From: Lacihabitans sp. CCS-44
Lineage (GTDB): Bacteria; Bacteroidota; Bacteroidia; Cytophagales; Spirosomataceae
NCBI RefSeq assembly: GCF_024343735.1
Contig: NZ_RJUE01000007.1
Coordinates: 1-64,000, forward strand
Reading direction: 5' to 3'
Length of the DNA stretch: 64,000 nucleotides
This document shows positions 8,977 through 17,373 of the stretch, in pieces; within the stretch, counting starts at the first letter, position 1; each line of letters opens with the position of its first letter. The position numbers and the translations under genes were made by a program. The notes beneath the pieces are model-generated. The model searched no databases. It was not told the DNA's origin and saw only the letters and a list, made by a program, of their open reading frames with translations.

Positions 8977-9398
8977 TACGAAAAGCCACCAATTCAGACC
9001 TAGAAAATGTAAAAAAGCTGATTGAAGAGCTTGAAGAACAACTCTTTGACTTTGATAAATTCAAAGAGATTTTTCTGAAAAATATAAGCAATACAGAGGT
9101 TCATTATTTCGTAGCTGAAGTAGATAATGAAGTAGTTGGTTTTATGAGTTTATTCGAATCTACCCCACTGCACCATTGTCAAAGACTAGCTGAAATTCAA
9201 GAACTTATCATAAATGAAAAATATAGAGGACTGAGTATAGGCAAAGAATTCATAAGATTGGCAGAAGACCTAGGAAAAGAAAACAATTGGCTCCAAATAG
9301 AACTTTCTAGCAACGTAAAAAGACTAAAAGCCCATAGCTTTTATATAAGAAATGGATTCAGCAGAGGACACTACAAATTTGTAAAAAAAATAAAATAG
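8973..9398 (+). CDS. GNAT family N-acetyltransferase
   Basis: A 141-residue, single-domain GNAT fold. The N-terminus MIRKATNSDLENVKKLIEEL is the usual beta1-alpha1. The acetyl-CoA pyrophosphate-binding loop is represented by INEKYRGLSIGKEFIRLAE, in which RGLSIG replaces the more common RGxGxG/A. A closing AHSFYIRNGF is the typical beta5-alpha4 signature. The substrate is not predictable. The start overlaps the DUF885 stop by four bases. The TAG stop forms the foot of the shared terminator hairpin. Confidence 0.88.
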   Translation: MIRKATNSDLENVKKLIEELEEQLFDFDKFKEIFLKNISNTEVHYFVAEVDNEVVGFMSLFESTPLHHCQRLAEIQELIINEKYRGLSIGKEFIRLAEDLGKENNWLQIELSSNVKRLKAHSFYIRNGFSRGHYKFVKKIK

Positions 9399-9423
9399 TA
9401 AAAGGCCGAAAGGCCTTTTACTA
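9396..9423. terminator. Bidirectional terminator whose stem contains both stop codons
   Basis: Twelve perfect pairs (9396-9407 with 9412-9423) close a GAAA loop. T-runs follow in both directions (9425-9429 on +, and the A-rich 9383-9395 read on -). The outermost three bases on each side are the TAG stops of the GNAT gene and of the M4 protease gene. Confidence 0.92.
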
Positions 9424-12400
9424 TTTTTTAATAATTTTCAGTGAATAAGTTTGCAGATTGGTCTGTACTTTCACTATATATTGTCCTGATGAGAGGCTTT
9501 TTGCACTTTCGTTTACTTTTGTGCTTTTCTTCAATACTTTTCCTGAGTTATCTAATATTTCCATTAAAATAAGTTTTTCATTTTCTGGCAAAATCAAATT
9601 AAGATTATCCTCTACAGGATTAGGAGCCGCAATAACCTTCTGACTAAGAATGGGCTCATTTGCCAAAACTGCCATCGAAATTGCATTTGAAGAAACACTA
9701 AAACAACCATCACTAGTTACGCTTTTTACTGTATAAACTCCACCAAAATCTTTCTTCAAGGTGGTGCTGGTAGTTTGTCCGCCAATTGGATTATTATTAA
9801 CAAAAAACTGATACAGAGTACCCCCAGAAGCCACAACTGAAGTCACATTGTCGGTGAGTTTTGGAGTGGTTGGGGTGATACAAAAAGTCATATCAGCAGT
9901 AGCTCCGGCATATTTTGAATCACCTACTTGTATTGCCCTAATGGTTACTTTACCTGGTGTAGACCCCAAAACTACCATTTTACCATTAATGCTCGCATCT
10001 CCTGACACTACAGCGTAAATAAGGCCAAGCTTTGAGCTTGACGTAGCCACAATTTCGAATGATGTCTTTGGCAACTTATCAGAAATAGAATTTATCGTAA
10101 TAGTTTGGGCTTCTTTAGTTGGCAAAGCTCTTGTACCCACGGCATAGGTAATGCCCCACTTGGCATCCGTAAATAACACTTCAGAGGCACCATTTGGAGA
10201 TATTTTGTCACTTTTAAGATTTGCTCCTTTTATAACCGCCACATTACCATCTAAAGCATTAAATAGCAGCTTATTGTCTGCCTTTGTAAAATTTGGATAG
10301 CCTATGTCATTGTTTTCTTCCACAACCTGTACATTGTTGGTAGATTTTCCAAAATCTATTGTTATCACGTAAAAAACATCTTCCTTCGACACAAAATAAT
10401 CGAAAGCATATATACCTGTATTGGTTTTGGCCAAAGCGGGATTTCCGATATTGTCTCCTTCTTCAAGATTCGAAAACATTTTTTCTATAACCCCATCTGA
10501 AAAATCCTTTTTCAACGGATCCCAAACTCTTATAATACCCACATCCCAGTATTCGAAACTTTTGAAGGTACTTTTAGCTTCATTAAAAGCATCGTAGACA
10601 ATAAACTCACCAGAATAATCCCATTCAAATGAATCTGCATACAATACTTCCCCCGTATTAACTCCCTGTGTATAAGTAGGATTATACAACTCAAACTTTT
10701 TATTTTTGTTGTTTACCAAATCAAAAACATATATAAATACGTCGTTTTTACTTGCCAATGCCGCCAATTGTTTTCCGTCTTTTGATATAGCTACATTACG
10801 CCAAGATGGCTCAGATGAAAGCTTTTGAGGTGCAGAGTTTTTAGATAAATCAACTCTATAGATATGAAAATCTTTACCTACAAAATACACAAAAGTTCCG
10901 TCGTCAGTAATACTTGGCTTACCTAAACATCCCAATCCATTGGAAATTTTGATAAAGGTAGCAGCATTTAACGCTCCAGAGTAAAGACTATTATCTGTTG
11001 GGTCAAAAGCCACCAAAGACTCCGTACCAGGGTTTGTAGGAATTGTATTTTCAGTAGAGCTATTTCCAGTACCCGTGGTACCAGTATTAGTTGAGCCGTC
11101 TGTAATTCCTACAAAGTCAAAAGCCGCTTTTGCCGAAGCGGTCTCTTGGCCTTCACCATAAATGTCTTTTGCTGATTGAATGACAGCAACTCTCAAGTCT
11201 GCAAACTTCGACGTCCTTGTCAAGTAAGTAGTCATAGCACGCCAATAGACTTTTTCGGCTTTGTCTTTATTCATGCCAGAAGCCGTGGCAAACTTATAAA
11301 AAGCATGATTCGGTATTCCACTATTTACATGCACACCTCCATTGTCTTCACTCGGTGTATCTTTCAGAAACTGATATTGTGACATGTTTTTTGGTTGATA
11401 ACCATTATCATTTTTACCACCTTGGTTTGGATTTTCTAATGACCTCAACGCCCCAGAAGGAAAAACATCTAGTTTTACTACATCTTCACCTAAAGTCCAA
11501 TCATCCCTATCAATCAAAGCTCCAAATATATCTGCAAAAGATTCATTTAGAGCTCCCGATTGATTCCTATACTCCAGCCTAGCTGTATTCTCAATTACTC
11601 CATGGGTCATTTCATGACCTGCTACATCAAGAGCCCCTGCCAAAGGCTTAAAACCATCCTTACCATTGCCATATCCCATAAATTGACCATTCCAATAGGC
11701 ATTATCCATACCTTTCCCGTCTTCATCTGTAATATTTATGACTGACAAAATATTCCCTTTTGAGCCATTTAATGAATTCCGATTAAACTTTGTCAAATAA
11801 TAATCATAGCAAATGGAAGCATTTATGTGAGCTGAAACCGCTGTGGCGTTCCAACTATTTTTGTTTGTAGAACTTACTTGCACCAGAGCCATTTCTTCAT
11901 CATCTACCCTAGAATTCTGGGCATCAATAGTCCAAATTGCTCCTTTTGGGCTATTTGGCAAGCTAGATTGAGGATTAAACATATTCTTCGTTGCATCAAT
12001 CATAAAGAAATTTTGACCTACCTGCACAGCGTTGAAACTTTTAGTTATTCCATTCAAATCTTTTGAACTTGCAATCACCACTCCATCTAGCGTACAGGTA
12101 TGATTGTATTTATTAAGTACTAAACCAGAGTGTGCATCAATAAAATAGACCCATCGCTCCAAAATATTTGGCCTTACAGTGATATAATAAACTAGGTTAT
12201 TCTTTTTCTCAATATTCAAAATCATTAGCTCGGCAGTATCTTTATCCAATTCCAAAAACTGGCTCATTTTTCCATTCTTTTGAACAATCGTATTCTTACC
12301 AAGATCTTTCAAACTAAGCTCTATAGCGGCCGAAGAACTTATGTTTGGAATGGTGTTAAGTACCGGACTAGCAAATATTTTACCCATCATAAACTCTGCT

Positions 12401-12873
12401 ACACCATTTTTATTGGCATGAACTACCGCCTCTCCACCATAGATAGGTACCCCTTTAAAAGATTGGACCAATTTCAAATGTCTGAAGCCCAAGCCATCAG
12501 TTTCGTCAGCAACTAATCTAAACTCATCCTCTGGATTATTGACCTTCAAATCTCTTCTTACCGAGTTTAGGAAACTACTGCTCATGTCTCCACTACTTTT
12601 CCTAGCATTTCGTTGATCTTTTGAGTACGTTGGATTATCTATAAAAACAACCGCTCCAGACTCTTCGTCTTTTAAAATTCTTTTAGATGTAAGTTTTGGA
12701 GAAAAACTAAATTTCGGATTAGAAATCTGCGAATTTTTCTTGCCGGAAATTATCTCAAAATCAGCAGTGATAGAGGCTCCTTCTGGGGTTCTTTTCTTGC
12801 TTTCAAAACCCTTTTGAGCAAAAGCAAAAAGAGAAAAAAACAATAGTGTAAAAGAAAGTAGATTTTTTTTCAT
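9421..12873 (-). CDS. Secreted M4 (thermolysin-like) metalloprotease with T9SS sorting domain
   Basis: A 1150-residue protein. I use ATG 12873 (MKKNLLSFTLLFFSLFAFAQ, a signal peptide) rather than the TTG nine bases upstream. A propeptide (FTP/PepSY-type) precedes the M4 catalytic domain. The zinc motif HEMTH is at about residues 420-424, followed by NESFAD with the third ligand and VHVNSGIPNHAFY with the proton-donor His. After a Thr/Gly/Ser linker comes a region of about 250 residues resembling beta-propeller strands (GTFVYFVGKDFHIYRVDL). Then come an Ig-like region and a C-terminal type A sorting domain (IAAPNPVEDNLNLIL to YSLKIIKK), which directs export by the type IX system. At 1150 residues it is far longer than thermolysin precursors because of the extra C-terminal modules. 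It probably digests external protein. Confidence 0.92.
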   Translation of the reverse strand: MKKNLLSFTLLFFSLFAFAQKGFESKKRTPEGASITADFEIISGKKNSQISNPKFSFSPKLTSKRILKDEESGAVVFIDNPTYSKDQRNARKSSGDMSSSFLNSVRRDLKVNNPEDEFRLVADETDGLGFRHLKLVQSFKGVPIYGGEAVVHANKNGVAEFMMGKIFASPVLNTIPNISSSAAIELSLKDLGKNTIVQKNGKMSQFLELDKDTAELMILNIEKKNNLVYYITVRPNILERWVYFIDAHSGLVLNKYNHTCTLDGVVIASSKDLNGITKSFNAVQVGQNFFMIDATKNMFNPQSSLPNSPKGAIWTIDAQNSRVDDEEMALVQVSSTNKNSWNATAVSAHINASICYDYYLTKFNRNSLNGSKGNILSVINITDEDGKGMDNAYWNGQFMGYGNGKDGFKPLAGALDVAGHEMTHGVIENTARLEYRNQSGALNESFADIFGALIDRDDWTLGEDVVKLDVFPSGALRSLENPNQGGKNDNGYQPKNMSQYQFLKDTPSEDNGGVHVNSGIPNHAFYKFATASGMNKDKAEKVYWRAMTTYLTRTSKFADLRVAVIQSAKDIYGEGQETASAKAAFDFVGITDGSTNTGTTGTGNSSTENTIPTNPGTESLVAFDPTDNSLYSGALNAATFIKISNGLGCLGKPSITDDGTFVYFVGKDFHIYRVDLSKNSAPQKLSSEPSWRNVAISKDGKQLAALASKNDVFIYVFDLVNNKNKKFELYNPTYTQGVNTGEVLYADSFEWDYSGEFIVYDAFNEAKSTFKSFEYWDVGIIRVWDPLKKDFSDGVIEKMFSNLEEGDNIGNPALAKTNTGIYAFDYFVSKEDVFYVITIDFGKSTNNVQVVEENNDIGYPNFTKADNKLLFNALDGNVAVIKGANLKSDKISPNGASEVLFTDAKWGITYAVGTRALPTKEAQTITINSISDKLPKTSFEIVATSSSKLGLIYAVVSGDASINGKMVVLGSTPGKVTIRAIQVGDSKYAGATADMTFCITPTTPKLTDNVTSVVASGGTLYQFFVNNNPIGGQTTSTTLKKDFGGVYTVKSVTSDGCFSVSSNAISMAVLANEPILSQKVIAAPNPVEDNLNLILPENEKLILMEILDNSGKVLKKSTKVNESAKSLSSGQYIVKVQTNLQTYSLKIIKK

Positions 12874-13055
12874 TATTTTCAAAATTTATTGAAATTATAA
12901 TTTACAACAATACACTCAATATGAAAATTCAATTTGAGCCATTTACAAAGTTCATACAATATAATATATTTATATAAAATATTTAAAAAATATAGTTTAA
13001 ATACAACAAAAAGTACATTAAACAGTTATTTTACACCATAAAGTACAAATTTTAT

Positions 13056-13063
13056 TATATTTG
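13056..13063 (+). promoter_or_regulatory. Bacteroidota -7 promoter box (TATATTTG)
   Basis: Exact TAnnTTTG match, 40 bases before ATG 13103. It overlaps the upstream TTG at 13061, which argues against translation starting there. The 229-bp region before it is very AT-rich. Confidence 0.6.
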
Positions 13064-13102
13064 CATTATAGCATATATACTTCAAAAAATCTTCAAATTA
13101 CG

Positions 13103-14536
13103 ATGTCTTTAGTACACGATTTAGGTCTGGGAATCAATCAAAAAGCTCTCAAAATAAATCTTGATCCGAAAATTTATGGCACTTTTGCCGAGATTGGGGC
13201 AGGACAAGATGTAGCTGCTGCTTTCTTTAAAGCAGGAGGTGCTTCGGGTACTATAGCCAAGTCTATGTCGGCCTATGATATGAAGTTTTCTGATGCTATT
13301 TATGGACCAGTAGCAGATGGCCGCTATGTATGCGAAGAGCGTGTAATAAGCATGTTAGATCATGAATACAATCTCTTAATAGAGAGACTGGACGAACAAA
13401 GAGGAGAAAGCACACAGTTTTTTTCTTTTGCCAACACCGTCGTTACACTCAATTATCATAAAAACAATCAGCCGCATGGATGGATGGGATGTAGGTTTCA
13501 GCTTACTCCAAACGGCGAATTCCATGATGTCACCTTACATGTCAGGATGCTCGACAATGACACTTTGCTTCAACAGCAAGCCTTAGGTATAATAGGTGTA
13601 AATCTCATATATGGTTGCTTTTATTACCATCAGAAGCCAGAGATATTATTGGAATCATTGAGAGACAACCTCACAAAGGGGCGAATTCAGATTGATGCTA
13701 TAAAGTTTGAAGGCCCTGCTTTCGAAAAAGTAGATGGTAGACTTATGAGTCTGAGGTTAGTAAAAAATGGTTTTTGTGACCTTGCTCTTTTTGGCCCAGA
13801 TGGCAAGATTCTGCAACCTTCAGATGTCTTGTATAAAAAACACATTTTGGTACTTAGGGGTCGTTTTAGACCTGTTATTAATGTACACTTGGACATGCTC
13901 GAAAACGGAGTAAAGCAATTTATACAAGAACCTGATGTGGATGAAAGCAAAATGATAGTGGTTTCTGAACTCACTTTAAATGCACTTCAAGAAGGTCAAG
14001 ATGATTCTATCGACGACAAAGATTTTCTCGACCGTGTAGATATTTTATGCTCATTAGGCCAAACCGTAATGATAACCAATTATGTAGAATATTATAAATT
14101 GGTGGCCTATCTGTCTAAAATAACCAAACTCAAGATTGGCTTAATCATAGGTTTCCCAAATTTAGAATACATCTTCAATGAAGAAAACTACAAAGATTTG
14201 CCAGGTGAAATATTAGAATCCTTTGCAACGTTATTTAGTAGGAAACTTAAATTATTTGTTTACCCTACTTTGAGAAACAACATCATCATGAACTGCATGA
14301 AGTTCAACCCTCCAGCACATTTAAATGATTTATATAGATTTCTAATTGCAAACAACAAAATCGAGGACATTTATCATTATAACAAATCCAATTTGAACAT
14401 CCAAACTGACAACATGTTAGAATTAATACAAAGGGGCGAAGAAGGATGGGAGGAACATGTACCAGCCGAGGTAGTCACATTTATCAAAGACAGATGTCTA
14501 TTTGGTTTTCCTTGCGTAGTTATTCCTAAAAAGTAA
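13103..14536 (+). CDS. Conserved cytoplasmic protein of unknown function
   Basis: A 477-residue protein beginning MSLVHDLGLGINQKALKINL. ATG 13103 is preferred because the TTG 42 bases upstream lies within the promoter. It has no signal peptide or membrane segment. Visible features are FAEIGAGQDVAAAFFKAGGASGTIAKSMSAYD near residues 25-60, a middle domain with alternating strands and helices (DLALFGPDGKILQP), and a C-terminal part with VDILCSLGQTVMITNYVEYYKL. I do not recognise the family. Proteins of this shape seem typical of Bacteroidota, but I see no nucleotidyltransferase HxGH or other catalytic signature to name a reaction. It lies six bases before the next gene and is probably co-transcribed with it. 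Confidence 0.68.
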   Translation: MSLVHDLGLGINQKALKINLDPKIYGTFAEIGAGQDVAAAFFKAGGASGTIAKSMSAYDMKFSDAIYGPVADGRYVCEERVISMLDHEYNLLIERLDEQRGESTQFFSFANTVVTLNYHKNNQPHGWMGCRFQLTPNGEFHDVTLHVRMLDNDTLLQQQALGIIGVNLIYGCFYYHQKPEILLESLRDNLTKGRIQIDAIKFEGPAFEKVDGRLMSLRLVKNGFCDLALFGPDGKILQPSDVLYKKHILVLRGRFRPVINVHLDMLENGVKQFIQEPDVDESKMIVVSELTLNALQEGQDDSIDDKDFLDRVDILCSLGQTVMITNYVEYYKLVAYLSKITKLKIGLIIGFPNLEYIFNEENYKDLPGEILESFATLFSRKLKLFVYPTLRNNIIMNCMKFNPPAHLNDLYRFLIANNKIEDIYHYNKSNLNIQTDNMLELIQRGEEGWEEHVPAEVVTFIKDRCLFGFPCVVIPKK

Positions 14537-14542
14537 ACAACA

Positions 14543-16081
14543 ATGCCAAAATATTTATTGATACTTATTCTGATAAGTAATTTCGCTGTGTCTCAAACAG
14601 CCAAAATTATCTTACCAAATCAAAAAAACTGGAATGTTGCAAGAGAAGGCTCAGAACTAAATTTCAAACTGAGCATAAGCCCTGACACTTTACTAAACAA
14701 CTACCAATTCAGTATTCAGCAAGGAAAAATAGCAGGAATGAATCTAGATTCGATCGGGAACTTTCTGTGGAAACCCGCTTACCATTTGGTAGATAGAATT
14801 GAGTCCGAGAGAATTTTTCAAATAGTAGTAGTAGCCTTGAACAAGGAAGGTCTTCAAATGACCACCATTCTTGACTTAAAAATACTTCATACCAACAGAC
14901 CACCCATTTTAAGCGACTTAGGAACATTTTATGTGCAATTTAATAGCCCAAATACGTATAAAGTAAACTCCGAAGTAGCTTACGACGAAGATAATGACCC
15001 TATAGCTTTTGTTCCAATTCTCGAAACACTACCTGAAGGAATGATGATGTCTACACAAGGAGAAATTACTTGGAGACCATCAAATAATCAATTTAATTCT
15101 CTAAAAGAAAAACCACTTTATATTGACTTCTTGATTCAGGACCAGCCATCTAAAACACAAACAAAAGGCAAAATAAAAATAGAGGCTACACAAATGGATT
15201 TGCCTCCTCAAATAACTGTCATACCCAAAAACGAAAACTTACTTATCAAAGAAAACGAAAACGTAAATCTTAGATTTTATCTATCAGACCCGAACGGCGA
15301 TGATGATATTCAAGTTTTTGATTTTTTAACCAATCAAACCGGCATTCCAAAAACAAGTCTTATAAAAAACACCAACAATCAGTACGAATTCGTCTGGATT
15401 CCCGGCTATGAGTTCGTTCAAGATCCTAGAGACACTTTGGGTTTTTATATAGATTTTTTTGTTTTAGACAAAGCAAAAAAACGTGAAGTAAAAAGAATAT
15501 TCTTCACAATAAAAAACACTATCAATGAAGCTGAGTTAGATAAGAAAAACTACAGCTTATATTATGGCACTTTGGCTAGGGCTTGGGAACTGACCGAACA
15601 ACTTAAAGAAAAAGAAGAAGAACTAAAAAAAGCGTATAATAGGTCAAAAAAAGGCAAAAAACAGAGATCTGTTTTAAATGCATCTTTGGGTGCTACCACT
15701 GGACTTTCCTCAATCTTATCCAAAAACAATCCCGACACACAAAGACTTATCTCTACATTTGGAGGAACCACTGTACTGACCATCGGTACACTCGAAGCCA
15801 CTGAGGTAATAGGAAAATCGATGAAAGATTTGATAGACCGCCTTAATTATGTGATAGAAAAGAAAAACGAACTTCAGACCAAAGGAGATATTTTTTCTAG
15901 GGATTTTTCTTTAAAAGCTGCAAGAAGAAATCCAGAATTCATTAAAAAAGTGGACGAATTTATGGGAACTATGAATCTAAAAGGGCTTGTTGCTCTTGAA
16001 CTCAATGCCACTTGGGAAGCAAAAAATAAAGCTACAGAGAAGAATATTGAAAAAACTTTCAAAGATTTTGTTAGCTGGTAA
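14543..16081 (+). CDS. Secreted protein with Ig-like (cadherin/He_PIG-type) domains and helical C-terminus
   Basis: A 512-residue protein with a signal peptide (MPKYLLILILISNFAVSQ). Residues 20-330 contain three beta-rich repeats, each with a phrase of the type GNFLWKPAYH, GEITWRPSNNQF or YEFVWIPGYEF. This W-x-P strand is characteristic of putative Ig/He_PIG or cadherin-like domains. An Asp-rich loop DPNGDDDIQVFDF could bind calcium. The last 180 residues differ: a Lys/Glu coiled coil (LTEQLKEKEEELKKAYNRSKKG), a small-residue segment (STFGGTTVLTIGTLEATEVIG), then further helices. I cannot assign a function. It follows the preceding unknown gene by six bases. Confidence 0.68.
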   Translation: MPKYLLILILISNFAVSQTAKIILPNQKNWNVAREGSELNFKLSISPDTLLNNYQFSIQQGKIAGMNLDSIGNFLWKPAYHLVDRIESERIFQIVVVALNKEGLQMTTILDLKILHTNRPPILSDLGTFYVQFNSPNTYKVNSEVAYDEDNDPIAFVPILETLPEGMMMSTQGEITWRPSNNQFNSLKEKPLYIDFLIQDQPSKTQTKGKIKIEATQMDLPPQITVIPKNENLLIKENENVNLRFYLSDPNGDDDIQVFDFLTNQTGIPKTSLIKNTNNQYEFVWIPGYEFVQDPRDTLGFYIDFFVLDKAKKREVKRIFFTIKNTINEAELDKKNYSLYYGTLARAWELTEQLKEKEEELKKAYNRSKKGKKQRSVLNASLGATTGLSSILSKNNPDTQRLISTFGGTTVLTIGTLEATEVIGKSMKDLIDRLNYVIEKKNELQTKGDIFSRDFSLKAARRNPEFIKKVDEFMGTMNLKGLVALELNATWEAKNKATEKNIEKTFKDFVSW

Positions 16082-16327
16082 ACCACAGCTAACAAAACCC
16101 TTCTTCAAGAAAAAAGCAGCCTAAAATTCTGATTAAAAGCTACATCTGTAGAAGGAGATTTTTTAGGCAAAAAAGTCTTCATATAAGAATACCACCACTC
16201 AAAAATATCTTCGAAATTTTAGCTTAAACTTCTTGGTTGATATTTTATAAATACATATCTTCATTTCAAAGATTGAGAGTTCAATCTAAAACAAAACTAT
16301 TTGTTTCACCTAAATAGAAATGTGAGT

Positions 16328-16681
16328 ATGAAAATCGAAGTAAATGCAGTGCACTTCAGTGCCGACAATGGACTCAAGGAGTTTATCCAAAAAAAACTTA
16401 ACAAACTCGAAACATTTTATGACAAAATAATAAGTAGTGAGGTCTTCCTCAGATTAGATAAGGGAGAAAAACTAAACACCCACAAAAAACTTATAGAAAT
16501 TAAACTAAATGTTCCTGGAAGTTCGATATTTGTGAAAGAGTCGGGAGATACTTTTGAGGCCGCCACAGACTTAGCAATGGACACGCTTACAAGAAAAGTA
16601 AAACAATTTAAAGAGAAAACAAAAACAATAGGAAGGGATATGCCAGAGACGCTTGTCCCCGAAGAAATAGAAGAAGACTAA
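16328..16681 (+). CDS. hpf: Ribosome hibernation-promoting factor, short form (HPF/RaiA family)
   Basis: A 117-residue protein starting MKIEVNAVHFSADNGLKEFI. ATG 16328 is chosen over the TTG at 16301, which adds nine unrelated residues. The beta-alpha-beta-beta-beta-alpha fold of the S30AE domain can be followed (KKLNKLETFYDKI, then KKLIEIKLNVPGSSIFVKESGDTFEAATDLAMDTLTRKVKQFKEK). It lacks the C-terminal dimerisation domain of long HPF, so it is the short type that stabilises inactive ribosomes in stationary phase. It ends in a terminator shared with the convergent tsaB gene. Confidence 0.9.
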   Translation: MKIEVNAVHFSADNGLKEFIQKKLNKLETFYDKIISSEVFLRLDKGEKLNTHKKLIEIKLNVPGSSIFVKESGDTFEAATDLAMDTLTRKVKQFKEKTKTIGRDMPETLVPEEIEED

Positions 16682-16687
16682 CAAAAT

Positions 16688-16712
16688 AAAAGCCCTGAAA
16701 TTCAGGGCTTTT
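16688..16712. terminator. Bidirectional terminator between hpf and tsaB
   Basis: The stem AAAAGCCCTGA pairs with TCAGGGCTTTT around a three-base loop, with T-rich sequence following on + and A-rich sequence preceding. The TGA stop of tsaB (16702-16704 on -) lies inside the stem, so the hairpin also encodes the last residues of TsaB. Confidence 0.9.
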
Positions 16713-17373
16713 TTGTTTTAAACATGTATTCTTTTAAATAATTTGGCTCAAATAAAGTCAAATCCTCGAAATCGCCTGACATGTATTTGTCATAGCAAAT
16801 CTTCCCAGAAAAAACGGCTGAAGGCAAAATGATTTCTCTCAAGAATTGAGCATTGGGATACTTTATTACCTCCTCACATTTGGCACTTCCTTCACCAAAA
16901 AACAGAACCTTGTTGTTATCTAAAATATCCTGAAAACTGTTTGAATCAACAATAATAGCTTCAACTTCGGAGATTATTTTTCTTGAATTTGCATCAAAGA
17001 ACGCACTGTAGACTTCCATCCTCCGAGCATCTATTAATGGACACAGTAAATCTCCATTAAACCCAAAAACTTGATGAGCCAATAAATCTAAAGTACCAAA
17101 CGACAAAAGCGGCTTATCCAAGGCAAAAGCCAAACCTTTGGCAGTAGAAACAGCAATTCTTAGTCCTGTATACGAACCTGGGCCTTTTGCTACAGCTATC
17201 GCACCGAGTTCCTTTTTATCAACTTTAGCCGTCTTTAAAACATTATCAATGAGCGTAGTTAGCATTTCGGCAGAAGACCGCTCAATTCTAGACTCTGCTG
17301 ATGAAACAAGATTAAAACCATCGAACAAAGCCACCGAACATCCGGTAGTGGAAGCATCTAGAGAAAGTATCAT
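16702..17373 (-). CDS. tsaB: tRNA threonylcarbamoyladenosine biosynthesis protein TsaB
   Basis: A 223-residue protein of the ASKHA fold. It has the N-terminal ILSLDASTTGCSVALFDG phosphate-loop segment, RSSAEMLTTLIDNVL, and the family signature AVAKGPGSYTGLRIAVSTAKGLA. TsaB partners TsaD (and TsaE) to make the t6A modification of ANN-decoding tRNAs. Its ATG overlaps the stop of the upstream S41 peptidase gene by four bases, indicating an operon. The stop codon is embedded in the bidirectional terminator. Confidence 0.95.
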   Translation of the reverse strand: MILSLDASTTGCSVALFDGFNLVSSAESRIERSSAEMLTTLIDNVLKTAKVDKKELGAIAVAKGPGSYTGLRIAVSTAKGLAFALDKPLLSFGTLDLLAHQVFGFNGDLLCPLIDARRMEVYSAFFDANSRKIISEVEAIIVDSNSFQDILDNNKVLFFGEGSAKCEEVIKYPNAQFLREIILPSAVFSGKICYDKYMSGDFEDLTLFEPNYLKEYMFKTKKP

